Of a stretch of 64,000 nt of DNA, positions 35,077 through 43,998 are shown in pieces. The DNA lies in assembly GCA_049325275.1 (NCBI GenBank), contig JBMOLU010000013.1, positions 264,734-328,733 on the forward strand, written 5' to 3'. The stretch comes from CAIQJJ01 sp049325275 (lineage in GTDB: Bacteria; Chloroflexota; Anaerolineae; Anaerolineales; UBA4823). The position numbers and the translations under genes were made by a program. The number at the start of each line of letters is the position of its first letter. The first letter of the stretch is position 1. The notes beneath the pieces are model-generated. The model did no database searches and was not told the origin of the DNA. It saw only the letters and a program-made list of their open reading frames with translations.

Positions 35077-37533
35077 GTGAATGCAGAACAACGGTTTGCC
35101 CAGGCCACACAACGCACCGCAGGAGAGCTGCGCGTGATTGCCGAATCGAGCGCGGCACGCCAACTCTCACATCTATCGCTGCCGGAAATTGAAAAACTGA
35201 CCGATCTTGTGGCGCAGGTTGTGCCGGCGGGCAACGTTCCTAGCATGATTTTGAACGGCCTGCTGCGGGTCACCGGACGCCATCAAATGGGGAATGCGGC
35301 CGCCCGGCGGGACATCAACATGCTGATCAACGGTGTCGAACAAGTCCTCGACACCGCCGTATACGGCACCTTGTTCGCCGGCCCGGCAGCCGTGCTGTGG
35401 GGCTATCGTAATTTGCTCAAACTGGCCGGGAAATCCATTGAAGATTATTTTCCCGAAGGCGCCTGGCAGTTTTATGTCGAGTATGCCCTGCGCGAAGACA
35501 CGGCCCGGCACACGCTCGAAACCTTCGGCTTCGACACGGAGTTATCCCGTCACGGCATCCGTCTCTCCAAGGCCAACCGGCTCACGGCGTGGATGATGAC
35601 CTGCATCTACAGCCTGCACCAGTACCATGAACTGCTCAAAAACGAGTGGCGTGAGCGCGTGTATACCAGCTTGCTGACAACCGTCGCGCGCAGCCTGCCC
35701 AACGCGGCCAATTTCGCCTGCCTGTTCCGCCAGTGGGAGAAACAACGTCCCTACGCACGCGGCGTGGATGCCGCTCCCGATGAAACCTATGCACTCTACC
35801 GCCGGCGCAAGTTCGATACGCTCATCGAAGACGCCCTGAAGCGCCTGCCGCCCGCCCAACATCGCGAGTGGGTCACCCTGATTCAGGCCGCCAAGGGAAA
35901 CGACCTGCCGGCGTACCAACGCCAGATGACGATCCTTGCCAAGCTGGCGCCGGACGCCTACAACGAGACGCGCCAACCCATTCCGCTCAAAGATGCCCGC
36001 ATCGCTTTGATCTGGCAAGGGAAGTACACCTTACTTCCCGTTTGCCAGCCAGACTCGTCTCTGCCAACCGATGTACAGACGGTACGCGCCATGGTCAACG
36101 AGATTCTCGCAGAAAGCCCGTCTGCCGTAAACCCGCTGCTGCCGCTGGCGCGTATGCGCCGGGAAGCCTGGCCGCGCCTCAACAAGCGTTTCACCGCATC
36201 GCTGCGGGCAGAACTCGAAGCGCTGCAAAATGCCCCCATCATCATCAATGGGGATGTGCGCGCCCGCAGCCTGCCTCTGGCCGAACTACGCCAGGCCGAA
36301 CGCGGGGTGGGCAGCCACGCCATGACCATTTTTGATACCGGCGAAACCTTCGTATTCGATCTGTCTCACATCTTTTTCGACGGCGTGTGGGGGGCCGCCT
36401 TGGCCGAGATTCTGACCAACGAAGCCCTGGCCTGGGCCGTTTACCTGCACCGCCTGCCCGCAGCAGATGCAGCACCTGCCAAAACACACCAGCTTTCCAT
36501 CGAGTTTGCGTCCTCCGACCTGGCGTTGATCGCCCAAGCGCCGCGTGTAACCCCTGAGGTCAGCGTAGAAACCAACACCGTCAATATCCAGGCCATCCTC
36601 ACCTTGCGCAAACTGCTCGAACGGCGTAACGAGAATATCCGCCTGACGGCAAACGATCTGCTGCTGCTCTACCGCGCCATCCACGCAGCTACCTACCGTC
36701 CTGATGGCGCCATGCTCCAGGCGCTCAAAGAGGCCTTGCGCGAGGGCGGGCCAGTGGCCGCCGCCGCCCGTTCTGCCCTGGAAGCCATCGAGGCAGCCAA
36801 CGCCACCAACCCTGCCGTACTGATTCCCATCGACGCCAGCCAGCGCCAACCACGTGAACGCCTGTATCCGATGAACTTCGAAGTTCCACTCAAGGAACTC
36901 GACCTGCTCTCCCTGCACGCCCGTACTCTGGAAGCCCTGCACGCTTACCAGTCGACGGCGAAAGGAAAACGCGATAAGATTTATGAGAAGTTCGACGCAC
37001 TGCAGCGCACCTACCTGGCCACCCTGGCCGGGTTCGGCGAAGTCGTGGCAAAATCGAAGGCGATTGCATCTTCCGGCGAAGACACGACCGTTGGCGTGCT
37101 CAAGCTGGTCGGCGTTTTGCCAACACCGGTGCAGCGCATGTTGGAAAAAATCCCCCAGCGTTCTGATATGCTCAACGACCTGATCCGCGGGCGCGAGGTC
37201 TTCTCAAACCTGGGCTCGGTCGCCAAGAGCAGTTCGTTGATTCGCTTCATTACCGCCAAAGACGACAATGAACAGAAGTCCCTGGCCTGGGGGGTGATTA
37301 CAGATGCAGCCGGAACGCTGCACCTATCTCTGCGCGATTTTCGCCCTCATGTTGGGTTGCTTTTGGATGCCCAGCGTGCGGACCTGGCAACCTGGATCAC
37401 CCGCGATTATCTCGAAGCGTACGCTCGCGGGATCAACGAATACACGCGTGAGCTGCGGCACATTACGCTGGCCAGCCGCGAGACACAGATATCATCCCCG
37501 CTGCTCGATCCCGTTGGAGTCAAACCCGCATGA
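35077..37533 (+). CDS. Large protein of unknown family, coupled to a Ser/Thr kinase
   Basis: An 818-residue protein I do not recognise. It starts at GTG 35077, preceded by TAAAAT (35065-35070), so it may have a very short leader. It is mostly helical with no signal peptide. Features: a hydrophobic stretch near residues 90-115 (TAVYGTLFAGPAAVLWGYRN), a central segment with RSLPLAELRQAERGVGSHAMTIFDTGETFVFDLSHIFFDGVWGAALAEIL, and a late region KSKAIASSGEDTTVGVLKLVGVLPTPVQRMLEKI. The HIFFDG stretch recalls the H-x3-D-G of CoA-dependent acyltransferases (condensation/carnitine type), but only weakly. Its stop overlaps the kinase start by 4 bases (ATGA), so the two products probably act together. 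Confidence 0.7.
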   Translation: MNAEQRFAQATQRTAGELRVIAESSAARQLSHLSLPEIEKLTDLVAQVVPAGNVPSMILNGLLRVTGRHQMGNAAARRDINMLINGVEQVLDTAVYGTLFAGPAAVLWGYRNLLKLAGKSIEDYFPEGAWQFYVEYALREDTARHTLETFGFDTELSRHGIRLSKANRLTAWMMTCIYSLHQYHELLKNEWRERVYTSLLTTVARSLPNAANFACLFRQWEKQRPYARGVDAAPDETYALYRRRKFDTLIEDALKRLPPAQHREWVTLIQAAKGNDLPAYQRQMTILAKLAPDAYNETRQPIPLKDARIALIWQGKYTLLPVCQPDSSLPTDVQTVRAMVNEILAESPSAVNPLLPLARMRREAWPRLNKRFTASLRAELEALQNAPIIINGDVRARSLPLAELRQAERGVGSHAMTIFDTGETFVFDLSHIFFDGVWGAALAEILTNEALAWAVYLHRLPAADAAPAKTHQLSIEFASSDLALIAQAPRVTPEVSVETNTVNIQAILTLRKLLERRNENIRLTANDLLLLYRAIHAATYRPDGAMLQALKEALREGGPVAAAARSALEAIEAANATNPAVLIPIDASQRQPRERLYPMNFEVPLKELDLLSLHARTLEALHAYQSTAKGKRDKIYEKFDALQRTYLATLAGFGEVVAKSKAIASSGEDTTVGVLKLVGVLPTPVQRMLEKIPQRSDMLNDLIRGREVFSNLGSVAKSSSLIRFITAKDDNEQKSLAWGVITDAAGTLHLSLRDFRPHVGLLLDAQRADLATWITRDYLEAYARGINEYTRELRHITLASRETQISSPLLDPVGVKPA

Positions 37534-39527
37534 AAAATGACGACCCGCTCATCGGTGTGCAACTGTCCAATTTCCGCATCGACCGCCTGATCGGCCGCGG
37601 CGGAATGGCGCGCGTCTATTACGGTTGGGATGTAAAGCTCGAACGCCCTGTCGCCATCAAGGTGGTAGACACCCGCTACTGGGGTGAAGAAGACTACGCC
37701 CGCCGTTTTGTCGAAGAAGCACGGCTGGTCGCCAGTTGGCGGCACGATCACATCATCCAGGTCTATTACGCAGATGATCAAGATGGGCTGTACTATTTTG
37801 TAATGGAATACGTAGACGGGCAGGACCTGGCCCACATCCTATCCGAGCGCCTGGAGCGCGGGCAACTTATGCCCCATGCCGAAGTGCTCCGTATCGGCTG
37901 GGCCATCGCCCACGCCCTCGACTACGCCCACCGCAAGGGGGTCGTGCACCGCGACATCAAGCCATCCAACGTACTGGTAGCCTTCGACGGGCGCGTGGTG
38001 CTGGGCGATTTTGGCCTGGCGCTCGATCAGCGGCGCGGCTCACGCGGACAAGCTTTCGGCACACCGCACTATATATCGCCGGAGCAGGCGCGCCGTTCGT
38101 CCGACGCCGTGCCGCAGTCCGATTTGTATTCCTTCGCGGTTATCTTATACGAAATGCTGACCGGTGTGATCCCTTTCGACGATCCCTCCTCGACCGCCAT
38201 CGCCCTCAAACACCTCAGCGAACCGCCGCCACTGCCCAGCTCGATCAACCCTAGCTTGAGCGCCGAAACCGATGCCGTCCTGATCAACGCCCTGAGCAAG
38301 CTTCCCGAGGAACGCTATCCCACGGCCCTGGCCTTGATGCGCGCCCTCGAAAACGTCCTGAAACCGGGCGCCGCCGCCGACACCGCGAACAACGAACTGC
38401 CGCCGCCGCCGGTGCTGGCAGCGCCCTCGGCCAAGGTCAAGGCGCCGACCGAGCGCATCTCCTTTGCAGAACGCTCGGCAAAGCTGGCCGCAGAACGGGC
38501 GCCGCTCCCCAGCACGATGCCCGACGCGCGCCGGCGGCGCGCGCAAAGGCTGCGTTGGTTGCTCTCCGGGATGCTCTTGCTGCTGGCCATCGGCATTGTT
38601 GGCGGAGTGTGGTATGCCAGCCAGTACGGCGGCTTTCCCGCCATGATGGCAGCACTGTACCCGCAAACGGCCACGCACACACTAGAAAGCACAAGGCAAA
38701 CCAACGACACTCTGCCATTCACGGGCACAGCCTCTGCCGCACCCATGAACACAGAAAAACCGGCAACGCCAACGGCCGCCTCGGCCACCCCAAAAACATC
38801 CACGACTGCCGCAAGCGTTTCAACGACCCAAAAAGCCATAACGGGAACCAGTAACGCCACGACGACAACCCCCAACACCGCTGCACAAACAACCGGGCGC
38901 ACGGCCTCTGTAGCGGCCACACACGTCAAGACAACGCAGACCAAGACAACGCAGGCCAAGGCAACGCAGACCAAGACAACGCAGACCGAAGCAACAGACC
39001 CCGGCAAGGTTACCCCAAGCGCCACAGGCGCCGCATCAAGCACACCATCACCGACTCCAACGGTTATCCCACCAACCCTGACTCCCACACCGGAAGCATC
39101 CACGGCGACCGCCCTGCCATCCCCAACACCGACGAACTACTTCGTACTCTATTATGACGAAAGCAGTTTCTACATGCAGAACAAGTCGGGAAGCGCGGTT
39201 GAGTACCGGCCGTTCGCTTTCGAACGCCTGGACGTGTACGGCAATATCCTGGAACGGTTCGACGGCAAGGAATGGGCCAGGTTCGCACAAATTTTGCCCG
39301 ACCAGTGGTGCAGCCGGCTCGAAATCATGCACGCTGAGCCGTTCTTAAAGCCGGCGCAGTGCGGCAACATGTATGGTACAACACTCAAGCCTCCGCGTAA
39401 CTCCGAATGGATTTTTTGGACGGCCCAAGGTGGCAGCACCGAGTTTCGGGTTTTATGGGAAAACGAAGAAGTGGGACGCTGCGAAATCGGTGTGGGCCTG
39501 TGTGAGTTTTGGCTGACGGGGAACTGA
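37530..39527 (+). CDS. Receptor-type Ser/Thr protein kinase
   Basis: A 665-residue PASTA-less eukaryote-like kinase. The kinase domain is at about 14-275, with the glycine loop IGRGGMARVYYG, Lys44 in VAIKVV, HRDIKPSNVL (Asp142), DFGLA (Asp160) and the activation segment GTPHYISPEQA. Around 344-366 is one transmembrane helix (WLLSGMLLLLAIGIVGGVWY). Outside are a very Thr-rich linker with four 5-residue repeats and a C-terminal domain (about 535-665) with four cysteines (DQWCSRLE, PAQCGNMYG, GRCEIGVGLCEFW). That domain is unknown and probably senses an external signal. It is coupled to the upstream 818-residue gene by a 4-base overlap. Confidence 0.93.
   Translation: MKNDDPLIGVQLSNFRIDRLIGRGGMARVYYGWDVKLERPVAIKVVDTRYWGEEDYARRFVEEARLVASWRHDHIIQVYYADDQDGLYYFVMEYVDGQDLAHILSERLERGQLMPHAEVLRIGWAIAHALDYAHRKGVVHRDIKPSNVLVAFDGRVVLGDFGLALDQRRGSRGQAFGTPHYISPEQARRSSDAVPQSDLYSFAVILYEMLTGVIPFDDPSSTAIALKHLSEPPPLPSSINPSLSAETDAVLINALSKLPEERYPTALALMRALENVLKPGAAADTANNELPPPPVLAAPSAKVKAPTERISFAERSAKLAAERAPLPSTMPDARRRRAQRLRWLLSGMLLLLAIGIVGGVWYASQYGGFPAMMAALYPQTATHTLESTRQTNDTLPFTGTASAAPMNTEKPATPTAASATPKTSTTAASVSTTQKAITGTSNATTTTPNTAAQTTGRTASVAATHVKTTQTKTTQAKATQTKTTQTEATDPGKVTPSATGAASSTPSPTPTVIPPTLTPTPEASTATALPSPTPTNYFVLYYDESSFYMQNKSGSAVEYRPFAFERLDVYGNILERFDGKEWARFAQILPDQWCSRLEIMHAEPFLKPAQCGNMYGTTLKPPRNSEWIFWTAQGGSTEFRVLWENEEVGRCEIGVGLCEFWLTGN
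38928..38987 (+). repeat. Coding tandem repeat, 4 x 15 bp
   Basis: Four near-identical 15-bp units (AAGACAACGCAGACC type) encode K-T-T-Q-T-like pentapeptides in the extracellular linker of the Ser/Thr kinase. The copy number may vary between strains. Confidence 0.85.
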
Positions 39528-39551
39528 TCCTTCGGAGATTTTTTAACTGGT

Positions 39552-40451
39552 ATGCACGGTATCCGTTTCTATATAAAAATAAAGCTCTTACTTGTACTTA
39601 TCCTGGCCACCTGGCTCACCGCCTGCCAGCCCGTCAAAGCAAGCATTTTGGCTACAACGGCGCCGGGCACAAGCTGCACCCCAGACACGCCGGCGCCGTC
39701 GGCGACACCTACAAACGTTCCGCCAAAGTTCACGGCCACACCAACCCCTGTGCCACCAACCGCTACTCGGGCGCTGCCTACTGCCACGGCATCCCCCACC
39801 CTTACGTCAACCCCACGTGGCGCGCTCACCTGGGAACAGCAGCGCCTGCTCGACGAAATCTCGCTGCGCTTCACGGCCGATACGGCAGAAGAAGCCAACC
39901 AGCTCGTACGCCAGGAAATCGACTACCTGCCCGGCGACGTCGAAGACGCCTCGCTGATGTGCGGGCCTTTTGCGGCTTACCTGCTGCGTGAAATCGGGCT
40001 TCTGCCGGCCGATACCCGCCTGCGGGACTTTTGGCTGCTCAATCCGCGCGTCCAACCGCTGCATATCACCCTCAGCAAGTACTTCCCCGAAGAATACTTT
40101 ACGTGGTATCACTTCGATACCCAGTGGGATGAAGTAGACTACAACGCCTTTCCGCTGCTGCCCGGAGACTTCCTTTACCTGTATGCCGGCCGCAGCGGCA
40201 CGTTCGATCACATGATCGTCGTCACGCGCGTGGACGAAGCTGGGCGCGCATACACCGTCAGCAATATCAACTCAAAAGTTGGCTTCGTGATTCGCCCCAT
40301 GATGCTCTACGACCCCACTCAGCCGGGCGTAGGCCAGATTTACGACTGGGATAACTTTGCCGTCAGCCGCAAGTATGGCATGACCGGTTCGGGCGGCTTC
40401 GAACTGCTGCGCCTGACGTCCCCCATGCCGACGCCGCTTCCCAAAGAATGA
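39552..40451 (+). CDS. Lipoprotein with papain-like (CHAP/NlpC-type) domain
   Basis: A 299-residue lipoprotein. The signal peptide ends in lipobox LTAC, followed by a Pro/Thr linker to about residue 92. The C-terminal 190 residues have MCGPFAAYLLREIGLLP, with Cys placed at the start of a helix, then LPGDFLYLYAGRSGTFDHMIVVTRVDEAGRAYTVSN, with His in a beta-strand. This Cys...His order fits a CHAP/NlpC-type amidase or peptidase fold, so a role in wall cleavage is plausible but not proven. It starts 24 bases after the kinase gene and may be a partner of it. Confidence 0.65.
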   Translation: MHGIRFYIKIKLLLVLILATWLTACQPVKASILATTAPGTSCTPDTPAPSATPTNVPPKFTATPTPVPPTATRALPTATASPTLTSTPRGALTWEQQRLLDEISLRFTADTAEEANQLVRQEIDYLPGDVEDASLMCGPFAAYLLREIGLLPADTRLRDFWLLNPRVQPLHITLSKYFPEEYFTWYHFDTQWDEVDYNAFPLLPGDFLYLYAGRSGTFDHMIVVTRVDEAGRAYTVSNINSKVGFVIRPMMLYDPTQPGVGQIYDWDNFAVSRKYGMTGSGGFELLRLTSPMPTPLPKE

Positions 40452-40455
40452 ACCA

Positions 40456-41220
40456 ATGCACAATCCGACACTTGCACTGATCCACCACCACGGCTCGCAA
40501 CGCGATTACAAACCCGATCCGGTCCCTAAACCACTCGTCGAAACGATTGTCGCTGCCGCACAACGAACATCCACCTCATCGAACCTGCAAGCGTACAGCG
40601 TGGTAGCCGTCACGGACGAACGCCAGCGTAGCCGGCTCTGCGAGTTGTGCGGCGGGCAAAAGCACATCGCTGCCGCACCGCTCTTCCTGGCCTGGTGTGC
40701 CGATCTGGCTCGCCTCGAGCGGGCCTGCCAGATTCGTAACTACACGCAAGAAGCCGGCTATACAGAAAACTTCTTGATCGCCGCCGTCGATGCCGCCATC
40801 GCCGCCCAAAACGCCGCCCTGGCAGCCCAATCCCTTGGCCTGGGTATCTGTTACATCGGGGCCATTCGTAACGATCCCGCCGCCGTGATCGAACTGCTCG
40901 GCCTGCCGCGCTTGACCTTCCCGGTTACCGGTATGACCGTCGGCTGGCCGGCCAGTTCTCCCCCCATCCGCCCGCGCCTGCCCTTGAACGCCGTGTTACA
41001 TTGGGAGCGCTACAACCCGGATCAAGATACCGTGCTGTTCGAATACGATGCCCAAATGGCCGCCACGGGCATTTACAACAACCGCCAGGTGCCTGCCGCG
41101 GGCAAAGCCGGGCAAATAGAGGCCTACGGCTGGCTGGAACACTCGGCCCGCCGCACCGCCCAGCCGGCACGCACCGGGCTGCGTGCCGTGCTCGAGGCGC
41201 AAGGATTCACGTTAAAGTAG
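40456..41220 (+). CDS. NADPH-dependent nitroreductase/oxidoreductase (NfsA-like)
   Basis: A 254-residue FMN flavoprotein of the NfsA/FRP group, which reduces nitro compounds, quinones or flavins with NADPH. FMN-binding features are visible: HGSQRDYKPDPVPKPLVETIVAAAQRTSTSSNLQAYSVV near the N-terminus, and QNAALAAQSLGLGICYIGAIRNDP in the middle. The C-terminal part RLPLNAVLHWERYN fits family members. Four bases separate it from the lipoprotein gene. Its last 14 bases overlap the convergent methyltransferase gene. Confidence 0.88.
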   Translation: MHNPTLALIHHHGSQRDYKPDPVPKPLVETIVAAAQRTSTSSNLQAYSVVAVTDERQRSRLCELCGGQKHIAAAPLFLAWCADLARLERACQIRNYTQEAGYTENFLIAAVDAAIAAQNAALAAQSLGLGICYIGAIRNDPAAVIELLGLPRLTFPVTGMTVGWPASSPPIRPRLPLNAVLHWERYNPDQDTVLFEYDAQMAATGIYNNRQVPAAGKAGQIEAYGWLEHSARRTAQPARTGLRAVLEAQGFTLK

Positions 41221-41788
41221 GCGGCTCTTTCGCCAGCACCACCGCCTGGCTGAAGCGTACCGCCGGCCGGGCGATTTCACGAAAACCGTGGGCCTGCGCG
41301 ATCTGAAGCGTGCGCCGGAAGGCATCTTCAGGGACGTGCAGCTTTGGCTCGGCCACCAAAAACTTTCCACCTGGTTTGAGCAAGCCATGAATTTCCTGCA
41401 AAAAGGTTTCTTGCTGGCGCACCTCATGCACCATCCAAAAAGCAAGCCCAAAGTCTAGATTTGCCTCCAGGCCGATCCTTTCTGGAGCAGCCTGATGCAC
41501 TTGAATGCGCGACAACAACCCCGCGCGTGCCGCCCGCTGGCGCAAGCCGGCCAGCATCTCGGGCTGCAAGTCGGCTGCGATCACCCGGCCCATCTCCCCA
41601 ACCAGTTTTGCCAATCCCAACGTGAAATATCCCATCCCACAACCGACATCGAGAACGGCATCGCCTGGCCTTACCCAATCCATCAGAATTTTTTGAGGGT
41701 CATGAATCAGGCGCCTGAGCGGGTTATCGAACGTGGCAATCAACCACCACGGACAGGTATGTTTCGTTTGGAAAATATTTGCATTCAT
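41207..41788 (-). CDS. Class I SAM-dependent methyltransferase, MarR-linked
   Basis: A 193-residue methyltransferase with the SAM motif AVLDVGCGMGYFTLGLAKL, acidic motif VIAADLQPEM and post-motif DFGLAFWMVHEV. Small-molecule methylation is likely; the substrate is unknown. It lies directly downstream of the marR gene on the same strand, with a perfect 12-bp inverted repeat (41868-41897) in the gap that resembles the marR operator. It is therefore probably derepressed together with marR by a toxic compound. Confidence 0.82.
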   Translation of the reverse strand: MNANIFQTKHTCPWWLIATFDNPLRRLIHDPQKILMDWVRPGDAVLDVGCGMGYFTLGLAKLVGEMGRVIAADLQPEMLAGLRQRAARAGLLSRIQVHQAAPERIGLEANLDFGLAFWMVHEVRQQETFLQEIHGLLKPGGKFLVAEPKLHVPEDAFRRTLQIAQAHGFREIARPAVRFSQAVVLAKEPPTLT

Positions 41789-41867
41789 TGGTGTTCTCCC
41801 ATTTCTTATTCGTTTCTGTCAACTGACGAGGATGGCTTTCCGTTTTCAACGGGATGGACGCAACCCA

Positions 41868-41897
41868 AAATAGTTAGTTTAACTCAACTAACTATTT
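41868..41897 (-). promoter_or_regulatory. MarR-type operator of the methyltransferase gene
   Basis: AAATAGTTAGTT (41868-41879) and AACTAACTATTT (41886-41897) form a perfect inverted repeat with a 6-bp spacer. It shares the TAGTTA...TAACTA core with the site at 42375-42406 in front of marR. Confidence 0.7.
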
Positions 41898-41937
41898 CCG
41901 CAAAAAAAGTGGCGATTTGCCACACGAAAAGAAGAAC

Positions 41938-42375
41938 TCAAGAGTTCGTTGACTGCAAGACCTTTGCCAACAAGACAGATAGCTGCGCAACCTCTGTTTC
42001 ATCGAGGTTTTGCGCGATAAAACGCGCCATTCTGCGATGCGTCAACTCGTGCAAGTCGGTAAACGTCTCACCCTTACGAGTCAAAACGATATGATAAGCG
42101 CGCCGATCTTCGGCAGACTGGACCTTTTGTACGTATCCTTTGCGAGTTAGGGTGGAGACCAGGGCGGTGACCGAGGGTTTGGTAACTTTCAGGCGTTCGG
42201 CAACCTCCCCAAAAGTGGGCCGCTCCATATCCGCAATCGTCTGCAAGGCGTGCACCTGGCGCATCGAAAGATCGGCAAAGCCTGCATCTTGCACGGCCTG
42301 GCCTTCCAGGGTCGCGATCAGGCCTGAGACCAGTTCCAGCAACACCTCAAGGGAAGACGAGCTTTGCAGCGCCAT
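41938..42375 (-). CDS. MarR family transcriptional regulator
   Basis: A 145-residue winged-helix regulator. Visible: the dimer helix (LELVSGLIATLEGQAVQDAGF), the recognition helices (TFGEVAERLKVTKPSVTALVSTLTRKGYVQKV) and the wing with ED-RR (QSAEDRRAYHIVLTRKGE). The start codon at 42375 touches an inverted repeat (42375-42406), so the protein very likely represses its own gene. TATAAC lies 7 bases before the ATG, which suggests a leaderless or very short-leader mRNA. The second similar operator controls the methyltransferase. Confidence 0.92.
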   Translation of the reverse strand: MALQSSSSLEVLLELVSGLIATLEGQAVQDAGFADLSMRQVHALQTIADMERPTFGEVAERLKVTKPSVTALVSTLTRKGYVQKVQSAEDRRAYHIVLTRKGETFTDLHELTHRRMARFIAQNLDETEVAQLSVLLAKVLQSTNS

Positions 42376-42406
42376 ACAATTAGTTATACCTATCTAACTA
42401 ATTGTA
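42375..42406 (-). promoter_or_regulatory. Autoregulatory operator overlapping marR start
   Basis: TACAATTAGTTA (42375-42386) and TAACTAATTGTA (42395-42406) are a perfect 12-bp inverted repeat with an 8-bp spacer. It overlaps the start codon and the probable -10 (TATAAC, minus strand). Confidence 0.75.
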
Positions 42407-42449
42407 TCGTACATCGCGCCTGTGTCAAGAAAAGCGTCAAAACTGTGGC

Positions 42450-42477
42450 TTGCAATATATAAATTTTTATATATAAT
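42450..42477 (+). promoter_or_regulatory. padR promoter with operator in the spacer
   Basis: TTGCAA (42450-42455) and TATAAT (42472-42477) are spaced by 16 bp. The spacer contains the inverted repeat ATATATAAA (42455-42463) / TTTATATAT (42466-42474), a layout typical of an autoregulated PadR gene. Transcription would start near 42484. Confidence 0.75.
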
Positions 42478-42499
42478 TTATTATAAGAGAAAACATGCC

Positions 42500-43054
42500 A
42501 TGCTTAAATACATCCTTTTGGGCTTTCTGCGTTATCGCCCCATGACCGGATATGCGCTCAAAGAGGCCATTAGCACTTCCACCAGCCACTTCTGGCACGC
42601 AGAGTTGAGCCAGATTTATGTGACCCTGAAAGCGCTGGAGGCCAATGGCCTCGTCGGCTCGGAGGTGCAGGCGCAAAAGCAACGCCCTGACCGCCGGGTA
42701 TACACCATCACCCCGCACGGAGAGAGCGACTTACGCCAGTGGCTGGCTGAACCCCAAATCGAACTGGAAAAACGCAAAGAACCGTTCTTGCTCAAGCTCT
42801 TTTTCTCTGCTGCCCTGGAGAAGAACGATTTGCTGGCACATCTCTACCTGCAACGCCGCCAACACGAGCAATACTACCAATTCATCCACGATAAAATGGC
42901 CGAGCAAATCTGGCAAAGCGCTCAACAGTACCCCCACCTGGCAAAGGATGCCAGCCTTTGGGAAGCCACACGGCGGCTGGGAGAGCTACAGCAAGCCGCA
43001 TACTTGCAGTGGCTCGATGAAACCATCGAACGCGTCGAGAAAGAATGGGGATAA
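42500..43054 (+). CDS. PadR family transcriptional regulator
   Basis: A 184-residue regulator with the PadR winged helix (MLKYILLGFLRYRPMTGYALKEAISTS ... LSQIYVTLKALEANGLVGSEVQ ... DRRVYTITPHGESDLRQWLAEP) and a long C-terminal dimer helix (Vir_act_alpha_C type). The ATG at 42500 matches the usual start of the family; the frame is open upstream but that would run through the promoter. The next gene, a ferredoxin-nitroreductase, starts 2 bases after the stop, so PadR likely controls it and responds to its substrate. Confidence 0.93.
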   Translation: MLKYILLGFLRYRPMTGYALKEAISTSTSHFWHAELSQIYVTLKALEANGLVGSEVQAQKQRPDRRVYTITPHGESDLRQWLAEPQIELEKRKEPFLLKLFFSAALEKNDLLAHLYLQRRQHEQYYQFIHDKMAEQIWQSAQQYPHLAKDASLWEATRRLGELQQAAYLQWLDETIERVEKEWG

Positions 43055-43056
43055 TT

Positions 43057-43944
43057 ATGGAAACGCACATCGACATCGACCAGGCAACATGCAGCCTGTG
43101 TGGGCTGTGTACGCAGGTCTGCCCGAACCATATCATGCGCAAAGAAGGTACAGCCGCACTTAGCCTGCGGCCGGACCGGCTCCCGTTGTGTATTGCCTGC
43201 GGGCAATGTATGGCGATTTGTCCCACCCAGTCGATCGTTGTGGATCATCTAAGGTATGAGCGGGACTTTTTCGCCTTACCAAATCGACCTGTGGCAGAGA
43301 TGCCCTTTCTCGAAATGATCCAGACTCGCCGGGCGATCCGGGCTTTCAAAGACAAGCCCGTACCGAAGGAAATCCTGGAAAAAATCGTCCAGGCGATTGC
43401 GTTTGCACCACCCGGGTTCCCCCCTATCAAGACAGAAGTGGTAGTCGTTCAGGACACCGCCATCATCCGCCAGGCTTTGCCCGAGATGATCGGGGTCTAC
43501 GAACGCCTGGTAAAGGCAGTGAGTCATCCGGTGGCACGCTGGGTGGTGCGCCGCAAAGTGGGCGGCGAGAAGTTCGCGACCCTCACGCAGCATGTGGTGC
43601 CCATGATGGAAAAACGCCTCCCCGCGCTGAAGGCAGGCAGCGAGGACACAATCACACGCAACGCGCCGGCGATGATTCTCTTCCACGCACGGCGCGAAGC
43701 CGAAAACTACGAGGAGGACATCCATATCGCCCTGACGTATGGCTTCCTCGCTGCGCATGCCCTCGGATTGGGCGGCTCTGCCATGACGCTGATCCCACCG
43801 GCCATCGAAAACAGCCCGGCGCTGCGCAAGCTTTTTTCGATCCCCGCTGAAAATCGCGTGGTTGGGGCGATGATTGTGGGCTACCCGCGCTATCATTACC
43901 GGCGGGGTATCCGGCGCAGCCTGAAAAGCATCACCTGGATCTAA
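43057..43944 (+). CDS. Ferredoxin-nitroreductase fusion protein
   Basis: A 295-residue protein. The N-terminal 70 residues hold two [4Fe-4S] motifs (CSLCGLCTQVCP and CIACGQCMAICP). The rest is an FMN nitroreductase domain (MIQTRRAIRAFKDKPVPKEILEKIVQAIAFAPPG, later LTYGFLAAHALGLGGSAMTL). Such fusions pass electrons from ferredoxin to a flavin-bound substrate. The ATG at 43057, two bases after padR, is preceded by GGGG; an in-frame earlier ATG overlaps padR. Induction by an aromatic or nitro compound through PadR is likely. Confidence 0.9.
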   Translation: METHIDIDQATCSLCGLCTQVCPNHIMRKEGTAALSLRPDRLPLCIACGQCMAICPTQSIVVDHLRYERDFFALPNRPVAEMPFLEMIQTRRAIRAFKDKPVPKEILEKIVQAIAFAPPGFPPIKTEVVVVQDTAIIRQALPEMIGVYERLVKAVSHPVARWVVRRKVGGEKFATLTQHVVPMMEKRLPALKAGSEDTITRNAPAMILFHARREAENYEEDIHIALTYGFLAAHALGLGGSAMTLIPPAIENSPALRKLFSIPAENRVVGAMIVGYPRYHYRRGIRRSLKSITWI

Positions 43945-43998
43945 CCCGCATGGCGCATCTGGGGTGCCAGGACACTGTGATACACTTGGGGCGTCTGT

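Noticed and set aside
38928..38987. CRISPR-like array
   Set aside because: The 15-bp units are contiguous without spacers and in frame inside the kinase linker.
42422..42499. Extended PadR start at 42422
   Set aside because: It would read through the promoter and operator. The ATG at 42500 matches the family N-terminus.
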